Source of the DNA: 21-14-0-10-47-8 sp966211455 | Lineage (GTDB): Bacteria; Bdellovibrionota; Bdellovibrionia; Bdellovibrionales; Bdellovibrionaceae | Assembly (NCBI GenBank): GCA_966211455.1 | Contig: CBIHNI010000007.1 | Location: forward strand, 124,001-188,000 | Length of the DNA: 64,000 nucleotides | Direction of reading: 5' to 3' | Shown: piece after piece, positions 27,136 to 36,277 of the stretch | Position numbering within the stretch: position 1 is the stretch's first letter | Layout: each line of letters begins with the position of its first letter | Notes under the pieces: model-generated | Database searches by the model: none | Told to the model about the DNA's origin: nothing | Seen by the model: only the letters and a program-made list of their open reading frames with translations | Program-made: the position numbers and the translations under genes

Positions 27136-29747
27136 TTTTCGGGTTCCAATGGAACCGGTTCAAATCGACCCGCTTGAATATTTCCAATCACTTCTTGAAT
27201 CACCTGTTTCACGGACTTCAAGAGCTCGGCTTTCTTTTCTTCGGAAATGCGATTCCCTTTGCGATCCAGATCAAACAGCGTTCCCGCCGCTTGTTCAACC
27301 TTCATGCCGCGATTGCGGTCCATGTTCTTCAGAACATAGTAAAAAGCACCGACGACTTCTTTGGCTTCCAAGCCGTCGATGACATTTTCTTCCAGCGCCA
27401 GCATGTACAGGGCCAGCTGCAGCTGATTTTTTTCGATCCATTTGGGATGATTTTTGTAATCGCCCGCTGACAGTTTGTAATCGATCAAGACCAGCCGGTT
27501 TTCTTTGTCTTCATCAATGCGATCGATACGGCCTTTGATCTTCCAGGCGCCAGATTTGGAAAATTTCTGCTCATCCATATCCCAGAAAAATTCAAAATCT
27601 TTTTCCCGGGCCTTGATCGTAGTCTGCGGAAACTTTTGCAGCCATTCTTTTTCAAAGGACAAAAAACGCCGGGCCAGTTTCACATGCCGTTCTTTTAAAC
27701 CCTTCCAGATAAAGCTGTCCATGTTCTGCAGGCCCGCCTTTTCTTTCAGGGCCTCGATCACCTCGGAAAGCTCGTCATCGCTCCAGGTGAATTTGCGCGG
27801 CTCTTCGCCCAGCTTTTCCAGCAGTGCATGTGCCAAGGACCCACGCGTACGACGATCGATATCGAAATCCATCACCGGCAGATCCTGCAGACGGAAAATC
27901 TTTTGCGAGGCAAAGGTAAAAGCGCATTTGCGATAAGATTCGATCGAAGACGGCGACAACGACATCGGTCCCGACAACTTTAAATGTTCCGGCTCTTGTT
28001 TATCGACACCGACCGATTCCGAGCGAAGCAAAGAATCCCAGCGCAGCTTCGATGGATAGCTCAGCCGCTGGCTGTCTTCATCGGACTTTTTCAGCCACAA
28101 AGCACTGGGCGCTTCGGCCCCGCCCGAAAACCCGGTCTGGGGATAGTAATACAATGTGTGCACCGATCGGTTTTCCGAAAGCCAGGCCAAGTCAAATTCC
28201 AAGGCGCTGACCTCGGGATGCTCGAGCGCAAAACCCAGCTCGTTGGAAATCGTTAGAACTTCTTTCGGACTTAGCAAAGGCGAGACCTGACCCTTCAACA
28301 TCGATTCACTGAGACCTAAGAAAATTCGGTGCGTGATCATAATCGAATCGCCCGCCGACAGATTGGTCATCTGCACCCCGAAACGATCGCCTTTTTGCAC
28401 GCGGATTTCTTTCTTAGCAACAATCTGCTCGAGCAAATGAATCCATGAAGAGACGCGCATTTTCAAAGAGGCTTCGGTATTGGTAAGAATTTCGCGGAAG
28501 CAGGTTTCGATCGGTTCGAAATTTTGCAGATTCTTCCAGTAGCGGCTGGAAAATCCCAGCCATTCATCACGCGTGATTTCGTCATTCAACGAGAACGTCG
28601 ATTGAAAAGATTTGGCGATCAGGCTGTGACGGCGCAGATCTTCGACACCGATCAGTTCGGCAAAAAGCGAATAGAACTCTTCAAATCGCAAGGCCGACGA
28701 TTCGTCCGATTGATAGACCGCATTTTCAAGATCCGCATAGCGCACGTCCTGCGCCGCCAATCTGAGATGCGACAGCCACTGTGAAACCGCCGGTAGGCTT
28801 TGCAAACGGCTCATCACATCTTTTCCAGATGGGATTCCTTCGGCCACCAACAAAGGCTGCAACAGGGGCCAGTACTTTTCCATATCTGGTGCGATCAAGA
28901 CGATTTCGGCCGCCGGCACACCCGCCTCAATCCATTCGCGCACTTGCTCGACCGCTTTTTTTGTTTCACCCAAAACGCCCGAAAAGCGCAAAGCCTTCGA
29001 GACGCCGTCCGGTTTGGTGGCGACACCGGGGACCTTTTTCTTCTGCTGCGCCTGCGATTCAAGAAAAGCATAGGGCTTTAAGAGATATTCGAATTCGCCC
29101 TTCCAATCCGGAGTCGGCGCCAACACCCACACATCCAAATCGCGCGACAAGGCCCGGATCAAATCGGCTTCGACCTGCGAGATCTGCGAACCCAAATCGA
29201 AAATCAAAGGCCGATCCCAAAAACGGTCCCAGCCGAATTCATTCTGCAGATAAGCGGCCGACCATTTGGCGGCCAATTTTTTCTGATCCAAAAGCTCGTG
29301 ACAGAATCTTTCCGATAGCAAAAACCAACCGCCCCAACGCTGCAGGCTTTCCGGGTTTTCGCGGAACCATTCGCGCAGGCGGTCCGCACCCAGGTCGTGA
29401 CAGTGGACAGACGCCATCATGTCCATCATTTCGACGACGGTTTGGTGGGCGCTGTTTCCCAGCTTTAGGTTGGTATCGCGCTTGGTTTCTTCTTTCACCC
29501 AGGTGGAAATAAATTCGCTGGAAACAAATCGCATTTCGGGCTGCGACCGACGAAGCAGAATGCGCCACAATTCGCTGGCGCGAAGCACGCTGAAATCTTC
29601 GAAAGAGTCTTGCTGATCTAAGATGAGCTTTTGCACTTCGAATTTATTGCGAAGATCTGAAACGACCCAGGTCGCCCGATTGGCGTCGAAGACCTCGAGC
29701 ATGTCCAATTTTTCATCGGGACGTTTCAGTTCTGTGAAGGTGAGCAT
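27084..29747 (-). CDS. addB: AddB-like nuclease subunit with Fe-S-type cysteines
   Basis: An 887-residue partner of the helicase gene. The N-terminal half has no Walker A, as in inactive-helicase AddB-type subunits. The C-terminal third is a PD-(D/E)XK nuclease: GRIDRID, then LVLIDYKLSAGD and QLQLALYMLAL. A Cys at YRKCAFTF plus the terminal C-x2-C-x5-C (CGECSWKNLC) match the four-Cys iron-sulfur staple of AddB. ATG 29747 is preferred to an in-frame TTG at 29750. It lies downstream of three envelope genes with a small gap, and a separate promoter was not seen. Confidence 0.85.
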   Translation of the reverse strand: MLTFTELKRPDEKLDMLEVFDANRATWVVSDLRNKFEVQKLILDQQDSFEDFSVLRASELWRILLRRSQPEMRFVSSEFISTWVKEETKRDTNLKLGNSAHQTVVEMMDMMASVHCHDLGADRLREWFRENPESLQRWGGWFLLSERFCHELLDQKKLAAKWSAAYLQNEFGWDRFWDRPLIFDLGSQISQVEADLIRALSRDLDVWVLAPTPDWKGEFEYLLKPYAFLESQAQQKKKVPGVATKPDGVSKALRFSGVLGETKKAVEQVREWIEAGVPAAEIVLIAPDMEKYWPLLQPLLVAEGIPSGKDVMSRLQSLPAVSQWLSHLRLAAQDVRYADLENAVYQSDESSALRFEEFYSLFAELIGVEDLRRHSLIAKSFQSTFSLNDEITRDEWLGFSSRYWKNLQNFEPIETCFREILTNTEASLKMRVSSWIHLLEQIVAKKEIRVQKGDRFGVQMTNLSAGDSIMITHRIFLGLSESMLKGQVSPLLSPKEVLTISNELGFALEHPEVSALEFDLAWLSENRSVHTLYYYPQTGFSGGAEAPSALWLKKSDEDSQRLSYPSKLRWDSLLRSESVGVDKQEPEHLKLSGPMSLSPSSIESYRKCAFTFASQKIFRLQDLPVMDFDIDRRTRGSLAHALLEKLGEEPRKFTWSDDELSEVIEALKEKAGLQNMDSFIWKGLKERHVKLARRFLSFEKEWLQKFPQTTIKAREKDFEFFWDMDEQKFSKSGAWKIKGRIDRIDEDKENRLVLIDYKLSAGDYKNHPKWIEKNQLQLALYMLALEENVIDGLEAKEVVGAFYYVLKNMDRNRGMKVEQAAGTLFDLDRKGNRISEEKKAELLKSVKQVIQEVIGNIQAGRFEPVPLEPEKCGECSWKNLCRAPHLS

Positions 29748-29764
29748 CAAGAAAGTATAGACTG

Positions 29765-30901
29765 CTATCGACGCTGTTTCAATCGACGCTTTTTACCGCC
29801 GATGTCGATAATATTGAAATTGGGATCTAGCTCCAAATCCATGATCAGGCCGACATTGACGCGCTCAGAGGGGTTCTGCCCTGGATAAACGCCTTGCTCC
29901 ACTTTGCCCATGGAAGCATCCACACGGAAGAAGAAAAGATTCATCCCGAAACCGTAAGTCGTGTATCCCTGATAAAATCCAGCTCGGAAATCGAAAGCGC
30001 CTAAATGCAGCTCGGCCCCCATGTGAATCTTTTTTCCGATCTGTTCATTGGCGTCGGTGACGTGACGGTACTCGACACCGGCGGCGACTCCCAACAATGG
30101 AATCGAGCCATCAAAAGTCATCCCCAAAGTGAGATTGTCTTTTTGTCGCTCGGGGGCATCGTCACCTATGGTTTTGACAAATGACATAGAACCGATGTCC
30201 CGCCATGACAAAGAGATCGTCGGATTGAAAGGCGCCTCTTCCGCACGTGCCGCTAACCCCACGTCCACACCGTAGCCCGAACCTTCCGCGTTAATTCGGT
30301 CCAACAAAGATGAAAGACTTCCGTTTGCCAACGCGTCCGCTCCGAAAACGTAATTCCCGCCCCGTCGGGTCACCCGCTTGCCAGCAAGCCCCAAAGACAG
30401 ATTCGGCAACAAACGGTAAGAGACTCCGATATTCGCACCGTAATCGCGGAAGTAGGTCGCATTCAGCTGTGGATAAGCCGGATTGTGCAACAAGGCCGCA
30501 GCCGTCACTGTGTAATAACCGGCGACTCCGAAACAAGGAAAGGTGACCGCCGCATAACCGCCGCCGCCCACCCAAACATCTTTTCCATAATACGAAGAAA
30601 ACGCGGCAAGGCCTTCAGGATTTGGAATGGAGTTCTTTCCGTCATTGGTCAAATCCATATAGGACTTCACATCGCCCACACCGATTCGCACATCCAGCGC
30701 ACTGATGTTCATGCCTTTGGTGTAACAAAGATAAGCCGGATTCTGCAGCATCGAAGTCGCATCGTTCTCGTCAAAGACATACACGCCCCCCATTCCCAAC
30801 TGGCGAATGGATTGGAAGGGCTCATAAAATTCTTTCGCCTTGGCGCTGAGGCCCAAGAATCCAAGGCTGAGAATAAGAAAGAAACGTTGGATCAGCAGCA
30901 C
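29765..30901 (-). CDS. FadL/PorV-like outer-membrane protein
   Basis: A 378-residue exported barrel. After the signal (LGFLGLSAKA) comes RQLGMGGVYVFDENDATSM followed by NPAYL, the pattern typical of FadL/OmpP1- and PorV-like proteins in which a small residue-rich plug precedes a 14-strand barrel. The C-terminus is unusual: a basic tail GGKKRRLKQRR follows the last strands. GTG 30901 is the likely start and overlaps the preceding lipoprotein gene by 10 bp. It probably moves hydrophobic ligands or serves as a surface anchor; the ligand is unknown. Confidence 0.72.
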   Translation of the reverse strand: MLLIQRFFLILSLGFLGLSAKAKEFYEPFQSIRQLGMGGVYVFDENDATSMLQNPAYLCYTKGMNISALDVRIGVGDVKSYMDLTNDGKNSIPNPEGLAAFSSYYGKDVWVGGGGYAAVTFPCFGVAGYYTVTAAALLHNPAYPQLNATYFRDYGANIGVSYRLLPNLSLGLAGKRVTRRGGNYVFGADALANGSLSSLLDRINAEGSGYGVDVGLAARAEEAPFNPTISLSWRDIGSMSFVKTIGDDAPERQKDNLTLGMTFDGSIPLLGVAAGVEYRHVTDANEQIGKKIHMGAELHLGAFDFRAGFYQGYTTYGFGMNLFFFRVDASMGKVEQGVYPGQNPSERVNVGLIMDLELDPNFNIIDIGGKKRRLKQRR

Positions 30902-31737
30902 GGCACCACCGCTGCATTCGCACAGTTCCCAATACCAAAGGGAGCTGTCGGATTCGCACTGTTCGTTTTTAGGATATCGCGGAAATTATCTCGGTCCGAA
31001 TTCGTCACATCCGACGAAGAAGTTCGGCCGCAGGCGCCACTCATCGAATTGCAAAATGTATTGATCGTATCCAAACTGCCCGTGATGCTGCCGCTGGATA
31101 AAACCCCCGTTAGATAAGTCAGATTGGTCGTCAAAAGACCCATGCCGGTGACGATTTCGGTGACGATTGCATCCGGCAAATTCGAGGCATCGTTGGTGCA
31201 GACATTGATTTCGGCCGTACCGTCGCCCAAGTTTCCAGTTCCGTTGCGATCGGCATAAGTGCGCAGATAAGTCCCGATCTTCACCATTCCCAAAATCGCC
31301 ATAAACAGATTCTGCCCCGAGGTGCGGTTGGCAGGATTGGTGCTAATCTCTTCCATTTTGGTCTGAGCCAAAGTGCAGTATGTCGGATTGACGACTTTTC
31401 CGGTCCAAGCATTCATCAGATAGGCAAAGATTGTTGTTGTCGATAGATCGGCATTTCCCAAGGTCGTAAAATAATCGATAAAGACCAAGCCGCACTTGCC
31501 GGCATAAACGCCGGCCCAAGATTCGATCACGTCCGTGCGTTTTTTAAAATCGCTGGAAAGCGAGTTGAGCTTGGTGATTGCCGTGTCCCAGTCTTGCGAA
31601 TCAACCGACATCTGCACGTCTTCAAACAAAGCTTCGTCCGAAGTCTTGTTTGCCATGTTCTGATAAATATTCGAGCATCCCAATCCGGGAAGTAAAACAA
31701 GCACCGAAAGAATTCGCAGATAATTTTTCAGTCTCAT
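30892..31737 (-). CDS. Cys-rich lipoprotein between two FadL-like genes
   Basis: A 281-residue lipoprotein (signal, then GLGC). ATG 31737 follows GAGGTGAGGG. The first 60 residues after Cys include a TPR-like helix pair (SDEALFEDVQMSVDSQDWDTAITKL). The rest is Thr/Asn/Ser-rich with about nine further cysteines, including a terminal PCC, suggesting disulfides in the periplasm or on the surface. It sits between and overlaps FadL-like genes. A comparable Cys-containing lipoprotein at 32938 neighbours another FadL-like gene, so a barrel-lipoprotein pairing is likely. Function unknown. Confidence 0.7.
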   Translation of the reverse strand: MRLKNYLRILSVLVLLPGLGCSNIYQNMANKTSDEALFEDVQMSVDSQDWDTAITKLNSLSSDFKKRTDVIESWAGVYAGKCGLVFIDYFTTLGNADLSTTTIFAYLMNAWTGKVVNPTYCTLAQTKMEEISTNPANRTSGQNLFMAILGMVKIGTYLRTYADRNGTGNLGDGTAEINVCTNDASNLPDAIVTEIVTGMGLLTTNLTYLTGVLSSGSITGSLDTINTFCNSMSGACGRTSSSDVTNSDRDNFRDILKTNSANPTAPFGIGNCANAAVVPCC

Positions 31738-31745
31738 CCCTCACC

Positions 31746-32816
31746 TCAAAATCGAAAGGCAAATTTAAATACGTATCTTCGATCTTCCACTGGATCGCCA
31801 TCGACCCCGACGTCTTCACCGTAACTCGCGATCTGGAACTGCGTGTGTTCGCTAGCCAACTCGAACCCTGCCGTCCAATAACGTTGATTCATTCCCGCCC
31901 GGAAGAAGAGCACATCCGAATAGTTGAACTCGTATCCAACATGATAAAACCGTTGCTTATCGGTGGCTTCGGATGCGGCTTTCAGTTTCTGGTACTCGAA
32001 CGTAAATGAAGAACGGGCTTGATTGCCATGAATCGGAAACACCGCCAGTGCCAGATCGATATCTTGCTGCACTTCTTTGGGTTGCGTATCCGTTTTCATG
32101 CGGATGCCGCTGCCCGCGGTGAAGCTGGTTCCGCCGATATCGCGAACCACGGCCGACAAGGTTGGCAGCCAAACGATCGGTGCGGTCAAAATAATTCCGG
32201 CGTCCGATCCGATGCCGACACCTTCAGAAGCGTTGGCGCCAAGGCTGAAGGATCCCGTTTTCGGAAGAACCTTGTCGACTTCGATTCGGGAAATGGCTTT
32301 GCCGGTGACACCTAGTTTGATCCGGCCATCGAACAGACGAAGATTGATCCCCATGTGCACGGCCAAATCGTCTTGATAGAAGGTGGTCATATTTTGACCG
32401 GCCGAATCCATCTTGGCATCCATCACGCGGCTGGCATGAATGCCGATACCGAAATTGCGGATCACGAAAGATGGAAACAGCTGAGCTTTGGCGTGGAAAT
32501 AAGTATCGCGACTGTAATCGGTGGTGTCCCGGACTTGTTCAAGATCAAAAGGATTGGTGAAAGCTTTGGTGTCGTACATGCGCTTGGCATTGAAGCCCGC
32601 TTCGATTTCAGGATCGATCAACGTGCCGTAAGCATCACGCAATTTTCCCAGTCCCGCCGGATTGGCAAGAAGAGCCGTCTCGTCATTGACGACCGCGATC
32701 GAAGCCCCACCCATTCCCAAAGAGCGAGCGCCGTTGTAATTTTCGCGGATCTCCTGTGCCTGCACAGCCGAGACGAAAAAAACCATCATGCTAAAGATTA
32801 AGAACATCCTGTTCAT
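31746..32816 (-). CDS. FadL/PorV-like outer-membrane protein
   Basis: A 356-residue exported barrel. The signal ends at AVQAQ, then come ARSLGMGGASIAVVNDETALL and NPAGLG, the N-terminal signature of the FadL/OmpP1/PorV group. The protein ends in the strand YVFKFAFRF with a terminal Phe, as expected for insertion by the BAM complex. It is the first gene of a minus-strand run (barrel, lipoprotein, barrel, addB, addA) and is separated from the divergent lipoprotein gene by 121 bp. Confidence 0.75.
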   Translation of the reverse strand: MNRMFLIFSMMVFFVSAVQAQEIRENYNGARSLGMGGASIAVVNDETALLANPAGLGKLRDAYGTLIDPEIEAGFNAKRMYDTKAFTNPFDLEQVRDTTDYSRDTYFHAKAQLFPSFVIRNFGIGIHASRVMDAKMDSAGQNMTTFYQDDLAVHMGINLRLFDGRIKLGVTGKAISRIEVDKVLPKTGSFSLGANASEGVGIGSDAGIILTAPIVWLPTLSAVVRDIGGTSFTAGSGIRMKTDTQPKEVQQDIDLALAVFPIHGNQARSSFTFEYQKLKAASEATDKQRFYHVGYEFNYSDVLFFRAGMNQRYWTAGFELASEHTQFQIASYGEDVGVDGDPVEDRRYVFKFAFRF

Positions 32817-32923
32817 CGTCTTTCATATCGGTTTGAGACGTTCTCAGCTTGAGACAAATGCTAAGAATCAAGACTTTGGCCCCCAAGACTGGACCTGAAA
32901 TCCTCAATTTTGCGCTCTCAAAT

Positions 32924-32931
32924 TCCGATAA
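32924..32931 (+). promoter_or_regulatory. possible sigma-28-like -10 element
   Basis: TCCGATAA differs by one base from the FliA -10 consensus GCCGATAA. TCAATTTT lies 12 bp upstream as a weak -35. Transcription would begin almost at the ATG at 32938, implying a leaderless message. Single-site evidence only. Confidence 0.25.
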
Positions 32932-32937
32932 ATAGAT

Positions 32938-33669
32938 ATGAGCAAAATCATTCTTTCGTCTTTGATGCTATCCCTTTTGGTTTTAATTTCGGCTTGCGGT
33001 AAGGAAACGGACGCGGACAAAGTCGCCGATGCCCAAAGCTGTTTGGATGCCGCCCAACCGGCCGATGCGGACGCCTGCGTTTCCAAAGTCGAAGGCATGG
33101 AATCCGAAAGTGCTTATCTCATTCGCTGCGCCGGCAAATTTGTCAAAGAGGGCTTCAACAATCCGACAAAGATTGCGAACGCTTTGTCCAATATTTCCGG
33201 AACCAACAATTCGGGTGCGACTGGCAGCCTGGCCGTCATGGCTGCGTTGACCTTCACGGCGGAATCGACTTCGGCCTTGAACGCGGCCAGCGCGCAACAA
33301 ACTTTCAATTACTGTGAAAAAGCGAATGCCAAAGGCTTGATTATGCTGGCGGGTTTCGTGCAAACGGCAACGGTCTTGGCCGATATCGGTTTGGGTGATA
33401 CCTCGAATCTGACCAGTACCGATTTACAGAACTTGATGGGAACCTTGCAAAGCAACCCTGTCGCCCAAGAAGCGGTCGGCACGGCGGTCGTTGCGATCTA
33501 CGAAGCCAATTGCGCAACGGGCACGGCATCGGTACCAGGAAATTATTGCGAACAGTTCAAGTCAGCCGTCTCGTCAGTTTCCGGAGGCTTGGACAATCCG
33601 ACCGGCATCGGTCAACAGATCATGGTCTGCTACAACGCCCCCAGCACCCCCGGGTGTACTGGGTTCTAA
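32938..33669 (+). CDS. Cys-containing lipoprotein, function unknown
   Basis: A 243-residue lipoprotein: signal MSKIILSSLML and lipobox ISAC. The mature protein is Ala/Asn/Thr-rich and probably helical, with about eight cysteines spread along it (SCLDAA, DACVSK, IRCAGK, NYCEKA, ANCATG, NYCEQF, VCYNAP, GCTGF). No ribosome binding site precedes the ATG. Its stop overlaps the stop of the convergent FadL-like gene by four bases. In composition it resembles the lipoprotein at 30892, with which it may share ancestry. No function is recognisable. Confidence 0.7.
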   Translation: MSKIILSSLMLSLLVLISACGKETDADKVADAQSCLDAAQPADADACVSKVEGMESESAYLIRCAGKFVKEGFNNPTKIANALSNISGTNNSGATGSLAVMAALTFTAESTSALNAASAQQTFNYCEKANAKGLIMLAGFVQTATVLADIGLGDTSNLTSTDLQNLMGTLQSNPVAQEAVGTAVVAIYEANCATGTASVPGNYCEQFKSAVSSVSGGLDNPTGIGQQIMVCYNAPSTPGCTGF

Positions 33670-34853
33670 AAATCCATGTTGAGCTTGGCCATGTAGACCC
33701 GGCTCTCTTTGGGATTGTGATAGGTTCCGACCTCTTCACCATAAGTGCTGAGATCCAGATTGAAGATAAACAGCATCGCCGACACGCCTAAGGTTGGATA
33801 ACCTTGGTTGACGCCAATTCGGTAATGACCCTTCCACCAGTTGGTGACGGTCCAATCGAATTCAAATCCCAAGTGAAAGGCGCGGCGCCAAGTAAAATTC
33901 GGGTGTCCGATATCGCGAATGTCCAGCTCTCCCCGTCCGCCGAAAATCCAAACTTCCGGATATTCGTACTTCATCCCCACGTCTAAGACCCGGTGCAATT
34001 TTTCTGGCGGATCGACTTGGGTTTTGTTCAAGAGATGAAAGCTACTGCCAAATCCGTAATCCAAAGCATTTCTGACGACCGCACCGAATGTCGGTTTCGC
34101 CAACTGAAAAACCGAAAAGAAACCTTCGGTCGGAATACGCGGCGAGTACAACATCCCCAAATCAAAGTCCGCCGTGTAACCGTCCCGGGCGTCTTCTTTA
34201 CGAATCGTCTTGGGATCCGCGACCAAGTTCAGCGAGTTCACCTGACGATTGATGTAACCGCGATTGATCACCTTCACCGTCGTGCCCCAAGACAACCACC
34301 CCGGTAACACGCCCGGAAGATCGGCCCCGTAGCCGTAGGCCAAAGTGGTATCGGCATAAGCACGCACGTCCAGAGCCGGCGTTCCTTGATTGTGAACCTG
34401 AGCATTGAATGTAAAGTCCACCGGAATAAAACCCACGGCCCAATTGGGCCGAGCCCAGATGGCTTCCAAAGCTTTCACGCGGAAACCCAGCGTTTTTCCA
34501 TAGTACTTATTCAAAAGTTCGACGTAGGCCGCCTGCTTTTCGCCGTCGTTCGCGTAACTTTGATTTTTGCCGACCTCGTCGAAATCTTTGTAGAACTTTT
34601 GCGTGTCGATACTTCCGCCCAATTCGATGGAGCCATTGAACTGTCCGACTTCGCGACGAGCCAAGCCCGCCGGATTGTAGAAAAGCGCGGTGTAATCGTT
34701 GGCGGTGGCGATAAAGGCATCGCCCATTCCCATCGCGCGCGTGGATTGATAGTGATGATGAATCGAAGTTTGCACGCCTTCTTGAGCCCAAGACAAAGAC
34801 GAGAATAATCCCAAAAGGACCGCGGCCATCGAAAGTCGAAGTGAATGAAGCAT
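33666..34853 (-). CDS. FadL/OmpP1-like outer-membrane protein
   Basis: A 395-residue exported barrel with signal (MAAVLLGLFSSLSWAQ), then STRAMGMGDAFIATANDYTAL and NPAGLA, the signature of the FadL/OmpP1 group. It ends in MAKLNMDF with a terminal Phe. ATG 34853 gives a normal signal peptide. The frame is open to 34904, but that start would overlap the divergent gene at 34903. It is the third member of this barrel type within 5 kb. Likely a transporter for hydrophobic compounds or a surface structural barrel. Confidence 0.75.
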   Translation of the reverse strand: MLHSLRLSMAAVLLGLFSSLSWAQEGVQTSIHHHYQSTRAMGMGDAFIATANDYTALFYNPAGLARREVGQFNGSIELGGSIDTQKFYKDFDEVGKNQSYANDGEKQAAYVELLNKYYGKTLGFRVKALEAIWARPNWAVGFIPVDFTFNAQVHNQGTPALDVRAYADTTLAYGYGADLPGVLPGWLSWGTTVKVINRGYINRQVNSLNLVADPKTIRKEDARDGYTADFDLGMLYSPRIPTEGFFSVFQLAKPTFGAVVRNALDYGFGSSFHLLNKTQVDPPEKLHRVLDVGMKYEYPEVWIFGGRGELDIRDIGHPNFTWRRAFHLGFEFDWTVTNWWKGHYRIGVNQGYPTLGVSAMLFIFNLDLSTYGEEVGTYHNPKESRVYMAKLNMDF

Positions 34854-34902
34854 ATTGAAAAATTTTATTCTCAAACCGTGGATTTGAGATATCATTTCTC
34901 TC

Positions 34903-35535
34903 ATGCGTCTGGTCCTCTTTTCTCTTTTTTTGACCTTGGTCGTGTTGCAGTCTCGTGCGGCTCCACAAACTTCTATCGAGCCGGATCCAATCCAGACGAA
35001 AGAGACATTTCAATCCACAAATTCGGTTCCGCAAAAGGATTCGGTTCAGGCAACCCCGGCCCCCGATTACAATCCAAATTTTGTGCGACGGGGCTCTGAC
35101 ATTTCCGATGGCACCACCAATGCCGGCATCGGTTACGGAGTTGGCAATTTCGATAAAGACAAAGATACAAAAAATCTGACGACCTTTCATCTGCAAAGGA
35201 CTCATTACAATCTGGACGAAACGGCGCAAGAGTTCGGACTCAATTTAACTTCGCACGGCTATGTCGGTGTCGATTGGGGATTTAAAAAATTCTGCTGCTT
35301 CGGCACTGAAATGGCGGCATGGAAGCCTTATTACAAAATCGGGGCGGCTGCTTTTTACGAACCGAAAGATCAACTGGCCAACGTGATTGATTATCAAAGA
35401 TATTTTTGGCAGGTGGCGGTCGGCAGCGAAGATCTTCTGCAATGGTCCCGATTGTTGCGCCTAGAAGCCGGAGCCCGCGCCGGTTACCCCGGTACGCATT
35501 TTTACCTGCAGCTGCTTTATGCTTTTCCGGATTGA
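34903..35535 (+). CDS. exported protein of unknown function
   Basis: A 210-residue protein with a cleavable signal (MRLVLFSLFLTLVVLQSRAA), a 50-residue Pro/Gln/Thr-rich linker and a C-terminal part with aromatic, strand-like segments (WGFKKFCCFGTEM, YWKIG-like repeats, HFYLQLLYAF) that suggest a small beta-barrel or periplasmic beta-protein. A CC pair occurs mid-protein. The last 19 bp overlap the 3' end of the convergent coaE gene. No family was recognised. Confidence 0.6.
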   Translation: MRLVLFSLFLTLVVLQSRAAPQTSIEPDPIQTKETFQSTNSVPQKDSVQATPAPDYNPNFVRRGSDISDGTTNAGIGYGVGNFDKDKDTKNLTTFHLQRTHYNLDETAQEFGLNLTSHGYVGVDWGFKKFCCFGTEMAAWKPYYKIGAAAFYEPKDQLANVIDYQRYFWQVAVGSEDLLQWSRLLRLEAGARAGYPGTHFYLQLLYAFPD

Positions 35536-36119
35536 ATTTTTCTTAAAACTTGCAGCGTCGATTTTTTTAGATCTTCCAGGCTTCCGTCATTTTGGATCAC
35601 CCAGGTGGCTTGCTTGATTTTCTCCGCCATCGATTTCTGCGAGCCCAGACGCTTTGTGATTTCATCTTCAGACAAACGATCGCGCGTCTTCATACGGGCC
35701 CGCTGAACATCTTCGCTGGTGGCGACGACGATGATGCCATCGAAATCGGCCTGCATGTTTTTTTCGAACAACAGTGGCACATCATAGAAAACCAACGCTT
35801 GGCCTTGATCTTTGTAGCTTTGGCGCTGTCTTGCGGTTTCTTGTTTGACCAAGGGGTGAAGAATGGATTCCAGAAGCAAAAGCTTTTCGGGCTGGCCGAA
35901 GACCATCTGGCCCAGCTTCTTGCGATCTAGACCTCCGTCGGGTTTCAGCACGGACGTCCCAAATTGATCCACCACCAGCTGCAGCCCGGGACGACCGGCA
36001 TCAACCACTTCGCGTGCGATCAGGTCGGCATCGACCACCGCAAACCCTTCATTTTTCAGGATTTGGCTGACACTGCTTTTACCGGAAGCGATGCCTCCGG
36101 TCAGTCCGTACCACTTCAT
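35517..36119 (-). CDS. coaE: dephospho-CoA kinase
   Basis: A 200-residue P-loop kinase with GLTGGIASGKSS at the N-terminus, VDADLIAREV, and DVPLLFEKNMQADFDGIIVV, all diagnostic of CoaE. It phosphorylates dephospho-CoA at the ribose 3'-OH, the last step of coenzyme A synthesis, in the cytoplasm. The length is normal for the family. GGAG lies 11 bases before the ATG. Its 3' end overlaps a convergent exported-protein gene by 19 bp. Confidence 0.93.
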   Translation of the reverse strand: MKWYGLTGGIASGKSSVSQILKNEGFAVVDADLIAREVVDAGRPGLQLVVDQFGTSVLKPDGGLDRKKLGQMVFGQPEKLLLLESILHPLVKQETARQRQSYKDQGQALVFYDVPLLFEKNMQADFDGIIVVATSEDVQRARMKTRDRLSEDEITKRLGSQKSMAEKIKQATWVIQNDGSLEDLKKSTLQVLRKIQSGKA

Positions 36120-36224
36120 CAGGGCCGTTTCTCCATGGTTTTTCCGCCACTCTTCAAGTTTGGTTGAACTCAGTTGAGACAGCGTTTTGGTTGAAAACCT
36201 GGACCTTTGCCCCAGGGTTTTCGT

Positions 36225-36252
36225 TAAACCAATGACCCGATCTTACCGATAA
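36225..36252 (+). promoter_or_regulatory. possible FliA-type promoter for the Ser/Thr kinase
   Basis: ACCGATAA (36245-36252) is one mismatch from GCCGATAA, and TAAACCAA lies 12 bp upstream. The predicted start point near 36259 leaves a short leader carrying GGAAGGAAAAGAGGA before GTG 36278, which fits well. The spacing is one base longer than consensus and the -35 is only partly matched. Confidence 0.4.
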
Positions 36253-36277
36253 CTTATTGGAAGGAAAAGAGGAATCA

